Assembly: GCA_019057385.1 (NCBI GenBank)
Contig: JAHQJS010000007.1
Coordinates: 496,001 to 560,000, forward strand
Direction: 5' to 3'
Length of the DNA stretch: 64,000 nt
From: Candidatus Borrarchaeum weybense
GTDB lineage: Archaea; Asgardarchaeota; Sifarchaeia; Borrarchaeales; Borrarchaeaceae
In this document: piece by piece, positions 26,263-36,100 of the stretch
Layout of the letters: every line of letters starts with the position of its first letter
Numbering within the stretch: the first letter of the stretch is position 1
Program-made: the position numbers and the translations under genes
The notes under the pieces: model-generated
Told to the model about the DNA's origin: nothing
Databases searched by the model: none
What the model saw: only the letters and a program-made list of their open reading frames with translations

Positions 26263-29200
26263 TTGGGAATAACTTGCATAATTAATAAGAAGCCTTATTA
26301 TTATATTTCAAAATTTAAAAATCCAAAAAAAGTTTTTTGCTTCGCTTTTATACTTATCTTCACTTTAAGCATAATATCTTATACTTTTCTTTTTGATAGT
26401 CGTTCACCTCAATTGGAGATTATTTCTCCACTGGACAATTCTACTGTTTTTGGAAACGTTAAGATTGAGGTAAATGCAGAGGCTTATCACGAGATTTATA
26501 GAGTAACATTAAGCATAAATGAGGGTACATCTTCACAGATGGATAAAATTAATGGAAATAGCCAGCAAGGCAAGTATGTTTATGTTTGGAATACGCAGGA
26601 GATTCCCGATGGAACATATGAACTTAATGTTCAATTGATTGACACTTTCGGACATACAACACAAAAACAAATTACAGTATATGTAAAGAACGTTTTTATT
26701 AGTACTTTCAGTAGTTCAGCAAAGGATTCTTCTAATGAATTGGTAACGGATTCAAACCAATACCACTATTTGTCTTTTGATCAGATATCGGAAACTGGTT
26801 TCATAGTGGAAACTGAAGAAATAGAAGAAACATTCAATGTAATTGTTGAAAAAACAGAAAGAGAGGAAGATAGGGTCCTAATATCAGGAGTTTTGTCATT
26901 TAACGGGCCACTTCCAGATGCTTTTTGGTTTAATGTAACAGGAGATACAGGACAGTTATTAAACTATAAATTTAACCCAGAAATTCCAGAAGATGCTATA
27001 TTGCAAATAACTGAGAATGAAGAACCGCCACTCATTATTAAAATAGACGGAAACGCGATAAACGAACAAGAAACCTATCTTTTCGAACTTTATTTTGAGA
27101 ATGACAATGAATTTAACGGTAAAATCAAAGTTGGAACTGGTACAACTGTTGTCTTAGTCTATGAAGCACAAAACGATCCTACTATAGACGGAACATTAAC
27201 TTCTGGAGAGTGGGATGGCGCTTATGTTATGGCATCAGATTGGAAAGCTGAAAATGGAGGAGCATCTCCAACATTTGATATCGCTGCATATATAATGCAG
27301 AACTCCACACATGTTCTTGTTGCTTTTAATATTTCAGATGCCATTATCGTGAGCGATCCCTATGGAGATTATGCAGTAGTTTATTTTGATGTAAATAATG
27401 ATGCTCCACCTCCACAAATTGTTGGTGATCCAGCGATAGATGACCATGGTTATGGTATAGTGAGAACTCCAACTGGAGGACTTCGTGAAGAACGTCAGGG
27501 AATAGGTACCAGCACAGGAAGGGAAGGTTGGGATGATTCAGGCAAATGGCGATATTGGGATATTATTGATCCTCCTTCTGCAGCTTGGAAATCTGGCTTC
27601 TTTGATGACGATACTTATTGGTCAATTGAATTAGCAATTCCTTTTTCTGAACTTGGAGTAACTTCTCAAGATGTAATCGGTATTAAATGTCTATACGGTG
27701 AGAGTGCAACTGAAACGGAATTCGCATGGCCACCTGGTGGCGGAGATCCAGGTGAACCTGTAGGTGATTTGGATGCAGAAGATGACACTGCCAGTTATGG
27801 TGATGCCTATTTGGATATTGATGGTCCAATAGTGTGGAACGTTACAGTAAGTCCTCAACAAGCGATAGAAGGAACTCTTTTCACGTTTACAGCAACTGTT
27901 AATACGACAGCGTCTGAAACGATTACCAGTGTAACAATAGATATTACAGAGCCTGATAAAACACCAGTAGCGTCTATTACTTTATATGATGACGGAACTA
28001 GTAGCGGTGATCTTGTTGCTGGAGATGATATCTGGACAGGCCAGTGGGATTCTACGGGGAATTCAGTTGGAGATTATTATTTATCAGTTGACGCAGAAGA
28101 CATTCAACTTGATTTAACAACAGTAAATAATATGACTTTAGTTGAGATAATAACGTCAGATATTCTACCGCCTGAAATCTCTAATGTTCAAATAACTCCT
28201 TCTGTAGGTCAATCCGGCGATAGTTTCACTATAAATGCTGATGTTACGGATCCTTCTGGTGTTAGTAGCGTGATTGCACATATTCAAACTCCTGATGAAA
28301 CTGATATTGCTACAGTAACTCTATATGACGATGGTTTGCACAATGATGGTGCTGATGATGATGGCACCTATGGAAATACTTGGGACTCCACAGGACAAGC
28401 AGAAGGTACTTATTACGTTGATATCGTTGCAACGGACACTGCTACAAACTCAGGAGAGTTAGAGAACGGAGACACGTTTATTATTGATAACACTGCTCCT
28501 AGTGTATCTAATGTCCAAGTGACACCTTCTGAAGGCCAGTCTGGCACTATTTTCACCATAACCACCGATGTCACTGATACACTTTCAGGTGTTAATAGTG
28601 TGATCGCTTATATCCAAATGCCTGATGAAACTACCATTGCTACTGTAACGCTGTATGATGATGGCTTGCATAATGATGGAGCTACTGGAGATGACACTTA
28701 CGGAAATACTTGGGACTCCACAGGGCAACCTGAAGGTACCTATTATATTGACGTTGTCGCAACAGATAATGCCAGTAATTTAGAAGAGGCTGAAGATGGG
28801 GACACGTTTATAATTGATAACACGCCGCCTGTAGTCTCAAATATTCAAGTATCTCCTTCTGCGGGTCAATCTGGTACAACTTTCATCATCACAGCGGATG
28901 TCTCGGATGCCTTGTCTTTAGTCAGCAGTGTGACGGCCTATATCCAAATGCCTGATGAAACTACCATTGCTACTGTAACGCTGTATGATGATGGCTTGCA
29001 TAATGATGGCACTGCCGGAGATGGCACCTACGGAAACACCTGGGACTCCACAGGACACGCTGAAGGCACCTATTATATTGACATTGTTGCAAGTGATGGT
29101 GTTGGCAATTCAGTAGAGGAGGAAAATGGGGACACGTTTATAATTGATGATAGTCCTCCAAATGTTTCCAATATACAGGTAACTCCTTCTGCCGGTCAAT

Positions 29201-31938
29201 CAGGGACTGTTTTCGTCATAACGGCTGACGTGTCAGACCTGCTCTCAGGAGTCAACAGTGTGACTGCCTATATCCAAATGCCTGACGAAACTACCATTGC
29301 TACCTTACAATTATTTGATGATGGCTTGCATAATGATGGCACTGCCGGAGATGGCACCTACGGAAACACCTGGGACTCCACAGGACAATCATCCGAGATA
29401 TATTTCATTGATATCGTTGCTGATGATAACCTAGGCAATTCAGGAGAAACTGAGAACGTTGACACATTTATTGTTGACGATGACCCACCTACACTTCCCG
29501 ATCCTTTTGTACCACAACAATCAGTTGAATATCCTAATGACCAAGATGATGTCACTATAACAATTCCAGATCCAATTGACCTTTCACCCATTGCTGTCTA
29601 CCTTAATTATACAATAAATGGAAACCCGCAATCTTCAATACTTATGCAATATGGTAGTTCATATAGCGGTACAATACCTGCCCAGCCTGCAGGTACAACA
29701 GTAACATACTTCTTTCATATTTTTGATAGTGCTGGAAATGATCTGGTTAATTCTAGTTCGGCTTATGCATATATTGTCGACGGTGCCCCACCTGAGATCT
29801 CAAATGTTCAAGTTACACCCTCTAGTGGTCAATCGGGGACTGTTTTCGTCATAACGGCTGATGTGTCAGACCTGCTCTCAGGAGTCAGCAGTGTGACTGC
29901 CTATATCCAAATACCTGATGAAACAACCATTGCTACAGTAACGCTGTATGACGATGGTTTGCACAATGATGGTGCTGCTGAAGATGGCACCTACGGAAAC
30001 ACCTGGGACTCCACAGGACAATCATCCGAGATATATTTCATTGATATCGTTGCTGATGATAATGCCAGCAACTCAGGCGAACTGGAGAATGGAAACACTT
30101 TTATCATTGATGACGATCCTCCTCAGGTTTCGAACGTTCAAGTTACGCCCTCTACAGGTCAACCTGGCACTATTTTCACCATAACCGCCGATGTCACTGA
30201 TACACTTTCTGATGTCATTAGTGTAACTGCTTATATCCAAATGCCTGATGAAACTACCATTGCTACAGTAACGCTGTATGATGATGGCTTGCATAATGAT
30301 GGAACTACTGGAGATGACACTTACGGAAATACCTGGGACTCCACAGGACAATCTATCGGTACCTTCTATATAGATATTGAAGCGGTAGATACTCTCGGTA
30401 ATTCTGGTGAGACTGAGAATGGAGCTATTTTTGCGACTGATGATACGCCGCCTGCAGTCTCAAACATTCAAGTATCTCCCTCTGCAGGTCAATCTGGTAC
30501 AATTTATACCATCACGGCGGATGTTTCGGATGCCCTGTCTGGAGTCAGCAGTGTGACTGCCTATATCCAAATACCCGATGAGACAACCATTGCTACAGTA
30601 ACGCTGTATGATGATGGCTTGCATAATGATGGTATTGCCGGAGATGGCACCTACGGAAACACCTGGGACTCCACAGGACAAGTTGATGGTACTTATTATA
30701 TTGATATCGTTGCAAGTGATGGTATTGGCAATTCAGTAGAGGAGGAAAATGGAGACACGTTTATAATTGATGATAATCCTCCAAATGTTTCCAATATTCA
30801 GGTAACTCCCTCTGCCGGTCAATCTGGTACAATTTATACCATCACAGCGGATGTTTCGGATGCCCTGTCTGGAGTCAGCAGCGTGACTGCCTATATCCAA
30901 ATGCCTGATGAAACAAACATAGCAACATTACAATTATTTGATGATGGAGCACATAGTGATGGATTAGCTGGAGATGGTACCTATGGAAACACATGGGACT
31001 CCACAGGTCAATCATCAGAGATATATTACATTGACATTGTTGCTGATGATAGCCTAGGCAATTCAGGAGAGACAGAGAACGGTGAAACATTGATTGTTGA
31101 CGATGACCCACCTACACTTCCTCCTGATTTTGAGCCACAACAATCAGTTATTGATCCAGATGATCAGGAAGCTGTCACCATTATAATACAAGATCCTCTC
31201 GATCTTTCGATTAGTGAGGTATATCTTAACTACACAACGAATGGAAACCCACAACCTTCAATACTTATGCAATATGGTAGTTCATATAGCGGTACAATAC
31301 CTGCCCAGCCTGCAGGTACAACAGTAGCATACTTCTTTCATATTTTTGATAGCGCTGGTAATGATTTAATTGAAAATAATGGTGGTTTGAACTATACATA
31401 CACAGTAAGCAGTTCTGGCGGTGGAGGAGGTGGCGGAGACGGTAGCAGTAGCAATGGTGACGGCGACAGTAGCAGTGGTAATGGAGGAAGCAAGACAACT
31501 GCAAAAACAATGATATTAACATTACTAACTGAAATTCCTTCTGCTGTTACTCAAGGTACAAGAGTCACTGTGAAATTTAGTTTAACAGATGAATCTGAGA
31601 ATGGCATAGAAGGTGCAATTGTTTCCTTAACGATAGCCAATGAATCAATAGTTTGCACTGATTTAGGAGATGGAATATATACCACTATGATTGACACTTC
31701 TGGTCTATCTCCAAGCGACTATACTGTATCAATCTCAGCAAGCAGTGAAGGCTATGAGTCAAAAACTACTACTTTCACTCTTACAGTAACTCAACAAGTT
31801 CCGTTGATTTTAGTAGGAGCAGGAGGCGTAATTGCAGCATGTGCAGTTCTTGGTATAATTCTGGTCTTAAAAAACGCTGGTATAATTTTTTCAAAAAAAT
31901 TAGCTTCATATTACCAGAAAATTCATCAAATGACCTAG
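26263..31938 (+). CDS. Giant membrane-anchored surface protein with Ig-like repeats
   Basis: 1,891 residues, TTG start after AGGAGCGG. Order: a basic head and hydrophobic helix (about 23-45, signal anchor); an Ig-like domain; a region like a CBM9-type sugar-binding domain (about 300-525, with IDGTLTSGEWDGA and WSIELAIPFSELG); an Ig-like unit; eight repeats of about 109 residues (from residue 638), each with a DDGLHNDG...GTYGNTWDSTG signature; two copies of a PAQPAGTT-containing spacer; a Gly/Ser/Asp-rich linker; a last Ig-like domain; and a C-terminal membrane helix with a basic tail. The many N-x-S/T sites suggest heavy glycosylation. It probably projects from the cell surface. It ends 25 bases before the PqqD-like gene. 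Confidence 0.8.
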   Translation: MGITCIINKKPYYYISKFKNPKKVFCFAFILIFTLSIISYTFLFDSRSPQLEIISPLDNSTVFGNVKIEVNAEAYHEIYRVTLSINEGTSSQMDKINGNSQQGKYVYVWNTQEIPDGTYELNVQLIDTFGHTTQKQITVYVKNVFISTFSSSAKDSSNELVTDSNQYHYLSFDQISETGFIVETEEIEETFNVIVEKTEREEDRVLISGVLSFNGPLPDAFWFNVTGDTGQLLNYKFNPEIPEDAILQITENEEPPLIIKIDGNAINEQETYLFELYFENDNEFNGKIKVGTGTTVVLVYEAQNDPTIDGTLTSGEWDGAYVMASDWKAENGGASPTFDIAAYIMQNSTHVLVAFNISDAIIVSDPYGDYAVVYFDVNNDAPPPQIVGDPAIDDHGYGIVRTPTGGLREERQGIGTSTGREGWDDSGKWRYWDIIDPPSAAWKSGFFDDDTYWSIELAIPFSELGVTSQDVIGIKCLYGESATETEFAWPPGGGDPGEPVGDLDAEDDTASYGDAYLDIDGPIVWNVTVSPQQAIEGTLFTFTATVNTTASETITSVTIDITEPDKTPVASITLYDDGTSSGDLVAGDDIWTGQWDSTGNSVGDYYLSVDAEDIQLDLTTVNNMTLVEIITSDILPPEISNVQITPSVGQSGDSFTINADVTDPSGVSSVIAHIQTPDETDIATVTLYDDGLHNDGADDDGTYGNTWDSTGQAEGTYYVDIVATDTATNSGELENGDTFIIDNTAPSVSNVQVTPSEGQSGTIFTITTDVTDTLSGVNSVIAYIQMPDETTIATVTLYDDGLHNDGATGDDTYGNTWDSTGQPEGTYYIDVVATDNASNLEEAEDGDTFIIDNTPPVVSNIQVSPSAGQSGTTFIITADVSDALSLVSSVTAYIQMPDETTIATVTLYDDGLHNDGTAGDGTYGNTWDSTGHAEGTYYIDIVASDGVGNSVEEENGDTFIIDDSPPNVSNIQVTPSAGQSGTVFVITADVSDLLSGVNSVTAYIQMPDETTIATLQLFDDGLHNDGTAGDGTYGNTWDSTGQSSEIYFIDIVADDNLGNSGETENVDTFIVDDDPPTLPDPFVPQQSVEYPNDQDDVTITIPDPIDLSPIAVYLNYTINGNPQSSILMQYGSSYSGTIPAQPAGTTVTYFFHIFDSAGNDLVNSSSAYAYIVDGAPPEISNVQVTPSSGQSGTVFVITADVSDLLSGVSSVTAYIQIPDETTIATVTLYDDGLHNDGAAEDGTYGNTWDSTGQSSEIYFIDIVADDNASNSGELENGNTFIIDDDPPQVSNVQVTPSTGQPGTIFTITADVTDTLSDVISVTAYIQMPDETTIATVTLYDDGLHNDGTTGDDTYGNTWDSTGQSIGTFYIDIEAVDTLGNSGETENGAIFATDDTPPAVSNIQVSPSAGQSGTIYTITADVSDALSGVSSVTAYIQIPDETTIATVTLYDDGLHNDGIAGDGTYGNTWDSTGQVDGTYYIDIVASDGIGNSVEEENGDTFIIDDNPPNVSNIQVTPSAGQSGTIYTITADVSDALSGVSSVTAYIQMPDETNIATLQLFDDGAHSDGLAGDGTYGNTWDSTGQSSEIYYIDIVADDSLGNSGETENGETLIVDDDPPTLPPDFEPQQSVIDPDDQEAVTIIIQDPLDLSISEVYLNYTTNGNPQPSILMQYGSSYSGTIPAQPAGTTVAYFFHIFDSAGNDLIENNGGLNYTYTVSSSGGGGGGGDGSSSNGDGDSSSGNGGSKTTAKTMILTLLTEIPSAVTQGTRVTVKFSLTDESENGIEGAIVSLTIANESIVCTDLGDGIYTTMIDTSGLSPSDYTVSISASSEGYESKTTTFTLTVTQQVPLILVGAGGVIAACAVLGIILVLKNAGIIFSKKLASYYQKIHQMT
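28170..31380 (+). repeat. Higher-order tandem repeat inside the surface-protein gene
   Basis: Eight units of about 328-330 bases start near 28176, 28504, 28835, 29165, 29798, 30127, 30457 and 30787. Units 1-4 plus a spacer (29490-29790) and units 5-8 plus a spacer (31110-31370) match in order: units 2/6 share TDTLS, units 3/7 share GNSVEEENG, units 4/8 share ATLQLFDDG. The array therefore looks like one block of about 1.62 kb copied once, with near-identical DNA in places. Confidence 0.8.
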
Positions 31939-31963
31939 AAAAAGCAAAATTGGGGTATAAAAA

Positions 31964-32227
31964 ATTCTCCCGAAAACTAGTGAAGATATAGTATGGAAAA
32001 AGAATAATGACAAAATCGTTATATTTGATGCTAAAAGTGGAAAATTGTTTGAACTCAGTGAAACAGCCGCATACATATGGGAATTATGTGATGGACAAAA
32101 AACAGAAGACGACATAATTTCAATTTTAGCCAAAGAATTTAACAAAGATGAAGCAGATATCAGAGGAGACGTCATGGAATTTATGGAAGAGATGTATCAG
32201 AAAGGATTTCTTGATAAGAATACCTAA
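31964..32227 (+). CDS. PqqD-like RiPP recognition element protein, non-canonical start
   Basis: A small PqqD-fold protein. The reading ILPKTSEDIVWKK, then FDAKSGKLFELSETAAYIWE, matches the whole PqqD domain, which binds leader peptides in RiPP systems. The only conventional start, TTG 32045, would remove the first half. An in-frame TAA lies two codons before ATT 31964-31966, so translation must begin in between; the ATT follows GGGGT by 7 bases. It is 25 bases downstream of the surface protein and may be co-transcribed with it. Its partner could be the peptide at 24263. Confidence 0.75.
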   Translation: MLPKTSEDIVWKKNNDKIVIFDAKSGKLFELSETAAYIWELCDGQKTEDDIISILAKEFNKDEADIRGDVMEFMEEMYQKGFLDKNT

Positions 32228-32479
32228 CATCATCTTTTTATCCTTTTTTGAGAATAGAAGAAGCAATCACAAATATTTCCTAAGACTGATAATGCAATGA
32301 AGACTAGGAGTTGGGATTAAGCAATTATGAAAATGAATATGCAGAATAATAATTAGAAAAGTAACTGTAATGATAGTAATAATTAAAAGAGAAAATTTAG
32401 AACTCTAAAAAAACAAAATCAAATCTCTTATGCTTAAACAAACAAGAAATCAATCCATTAGAAAAAACAACTGGTAGGG

Positions 32480-32953
32480 ATTAATATATATCCATTTGGT
32501 CATATCTTCTTTGCTTTAATATTACTTGATATTTTTAGTCGAAGAGAAAGGATTGATATTTCTAATATGAATAAGCTCCTTGTTGCATTTCTTTCAATTT
32601 TTCCAGATATAGATTATGGGATTGACTTGATATATGGGACTCATTTTCATGGATTCCAGTTCTTTCCTCTTACAATATCATTTGTTATCGTTTCAATTCT
32701 ATATTTTAAAACAGAAAAATTTCACAGGAAAGGAATCTTTTTATTATTTATAGCTCTTGGAAGTCAGTTTTTCGGTGATTTACTAGTCGGATCACAAACT
32801 TACTTAATATTAGCATTCACGCTGCATGTAATTCCTGGCAATTTCTTTTTGTTTATGGCTTCATTTGAGATTATAATGCCTATAATTTTCCTTATTTACA
32901 AATTATTAACAAGGAATGCAGATATGACTACAGATACGGAAATGATGAATTAA
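32480..32953 (+). CDS. Small membrane protein resembling the YdjM/DUF457 family
   Basis: About 155 residues with four hydrophobic segments. The N-terminal YPFGHIFFALILL, then FPDIDYGID and THFHGFQFFPLT place His and Asp residues as in YdjM-like membrane-bound metal-dependent hydrolases (PF04307). The first ATG (32567) would lose the GH motif. Upstream the frame is open back to a TAG and has only CTG, ATT or ATA as possible starts; GGTAGGG lies just before ATT/ATA. The start is therefore uncertain. Function unknown. Confidence 0.5.
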   Translation: MNIYPFGHIFFALILLDIFSRRERIDISNMNKLLVAFLSIFPDIDYGIDLIYGTHFHGFQFFPLTISFVIVSILYFKTEKFHRKGIFLLFIALGSQFFGDLLVGSQTYLILAFTLHVIPGNFFLFMASFEIIMPIIFLIYKLLTRNADMTTDTEMMN

Positions 32954-33144
32954 TAAAAGCGAATAAAACCTGTGTCCTGTCAAATTTTCGTCTCTAATGG
33001 TGTTTTACTTTATTGAATAATTATTTATTTCTTTCAAAATTCTAAAAAGTCACAATACAAAATCTACAGTCTCAATTTAACAAAACATTACAAAAAAGCT
33101 TTTAAAAATGTCTTATAGTCTAATAATGAACCTCTATATTGAAA

Positions 33145-36100
33145 TCATCTTCGATGGCGTAGCCTAAGAACTTGATCCCGGATGATCACAAATATAGCCC
33201 CAAGAATTATTGACATCATACCAATCCGAATTGGCAGAAATAGACTAGAGATGTAATTATTAATAGCTGTCGGAATGATCATCTCTTTAATTTCTATGAC
33301 TTTTATTTCTTCATAGGTTGAATAGCCGTCTTTTTTTACTGTTATAGTAATTTCATGCATTCCCAGATTTAGATCAGTTGTATCTATTACACATGTATAT
33401 GTATCGACATCATCGAAAATTGCATAAAATATTTTTTCAAGAATTTCTAATTCTACTGAAGCATCGGAAATTATTTTGTTCTCATCATCAAATACCTTTA
33501 TTTTAACAAAGATTTTATCACCTTGGAAAACAGTTGTTTCGCTAAAGTTTATTATGGCAATTAAATCCAAATTATCCTGATCTCCACTGCCTCTTCCTCC
33601 ACCCCCAGTGTCCTCTTCTTGTGATGATTCAACTGTTACGATCAAAAAGTCGCTTGCAAAATTTCCAAAGGTGTCATTTGCATTTATTATATAAGTGTAC
33701 TCTCCAATGCTTAATCCGTCTATATTGATGATAATTTGAGCGCCACTTGAGTAAGATCCACTCTGAACCAAAATACCATTTCTTGTAACATTGTAGTAGT
33801 CTGGATGTGGTTCATTTATTATCCAACTAATGATATTCCCTGTAGTTCCTATCTCGTATGATATATCACCTGGAGAATTGAAAGTAGGAGGAGTAACATC
33901 AGGAGTAACCGTTATATTGATAATATCACTTGCCGAATTACCAGAGCTGTCATTTGCATATAGTATAAACGTATAAATTCCAACACCTAATCCATCTACA
34001 TTAACTAAAACACTTCCGTAGTATGCTCCGCTTTGTACCACAGTACCATTTCTTGTGACATTATATTTATCCGAATAGGGTTCATAAATCGTCCATGAAA
34101 TGGAATTTCCAGATTGTCCAGCCTCATATGAGAAATCTGCGGGTGAAGAAATTGAGGGGGCGGTGGTGTCCGGTCCAGTTTCAATTTCAATATTAGCACT
34201 GCTCGCAAAAGTATGATTGAAAGATAAGATCTTTGTTAAAAAATCGTGATTAAATAATACTGGTGCTCCATTGATTGTAATGGAAGCAACTGGGAGATTA
34301 CAATAAACTAAAAATTCAGCATCTGTGCCTGAATGAGCAGTAGCGTTTATTATATAGATATTTCCAATAGCACCTTCATTTGTAACTGACACTATATTAT
34401 CACTTGCTTTTGCATAGACCAATGAGATATATTCATATTTGGCTTCTTTAATAATAAACCAATGAGCAATTTCTCGTTCAAATGTAAACTCAAATCGTTC
34501 ACCTTTCTGGAAAAGTACATCTCCATTATCATCGGTTACTAAAGTCTTATTAGTTTCGCTTAGTTCAACGGAATCTAAAATATGTGAATTATATCCCAAA
34601 TTCGAGGTCGGACGGTCAAAGACATAGATCAAATAGTCTTTGTTTGCTTCCATAAAATCGGAAAAGTCCACCTGCGTTGTATGGTAAGGGATAGTCCGAA
34701 CTTCAAAATCAGTGCTTGAGAAAGAATCATAATAAATCGAAACAAGTGTTGCGTAAGAGTTGTTATAGACTGTATAGTACATATACTTGTCTCTTGTGAA
34801 ACCATTGACCCATCCTGCATCTAAGGTAACGTTTACATGACAAACTTTATCGGTATTATCTGTAAGATAATAAAATGTTCTCATAAATGTTTCAAAAAGT
34901 CTACCACCCATCGGGTAATCTAATGGGTAAGTACCTGAAGATTCATATGGCGTATAAGCAATATATCCGCTCCCAATATCATCTCTTATGTAAAGATAAG
35001 GCATTTTCCACGAATTGTCTCCATACCAAATGATAACATATTCAGCATTTGCCTCATTAGTTACATTATACATGCCATCTGCAAAATTGTTAACTCTTAA
35101 TCCTTCCCATTCGGGTTCTCCAAGCATATTAGGCAAATCAGGCTGATAACCTTCAGAATTATCTACTAATCCACGATACTCTTCGTCATTTATGATCCAA
35201 TGACTCTCATCAACAAAGAAATTATCATTTATTTCATCCCAACTAGCGTTAACGCATTGCAAACCCAATAATTGCTCCCAATATCCTGTTCCTAAACTAG
35301 TTCCATTTGTGCTATATCGTCCAACATCACCCATAAACCATACAGCCCCTCCATCCATCACATAGCTTGTAACACTCGAATTTAACTTGTCTGAATATAA
35401 TGAATGATAAGTTGTATCTGGGCTTCCAGTATTTTGCCCTGCAATTACTAGTAAATCACAATCATCTGGAATGCCATTTTCTTCAATATAATAAGTTGAG
35501 ATAAAATCAAGCTGAGCAGGCAATCGGAAAAATAAGGATTTATGATAAAGTCGTGGTGTCATTCTCGTCCCATCTGCTGCACCATAAAAATCTGAAATTT
35601 GTCGCGCGGATACACCGACCATAAAATAAACCTTTGCTATTTTGCGATCGGAAAATTGCTTGTATGTTTTCCATACTTCTCTGAAATCTTCATGTGCTTG
35701 CCTGTAATCATCATACCTATCTTCAGGAATATTATATCCATACGGGCTTTGGTGATTATACATAATTGCTGGTAAGGTACCTTGAGCACTTGTCCTTTGT
35801 AAAGTGGCTCTTAATCCTTCATGATCAAGATCATCTTGCCATGTTTCTTCCCAATCATTCATAAAAGGCACTCTAGTACTCCAATAGTCCACATAGTTGA
35901 TGAAATACTCATCATCAATATTAGTTCCTTTCTGATGTTCAAAAATATCTGCACCAAGCCGAATTGCCAAGTCTGAAGATTGTAGTCGATTATCATCACC
36001 ATCGTACAAAATTACGCTAACATTATGATTTTTTGCTTGATTAATTAAGAGTTTATACCATTCATTATGGATAAGCTTTTGTCTAAAGTATAACCAATCG

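Noticed and set aside
28170..31380. CRISPR array
   Set aside because: The periodic repeats are about 330 bases, in frame and protein-coding; there is no short direct repeat with unique spacers.
21750..32227. Lasso peptide cluster
   Set aside because: PqqD, HprK-like and PF14907 parts are present but no asparagine-synthetase-like cyclase or transglutaminase-like protease was found.
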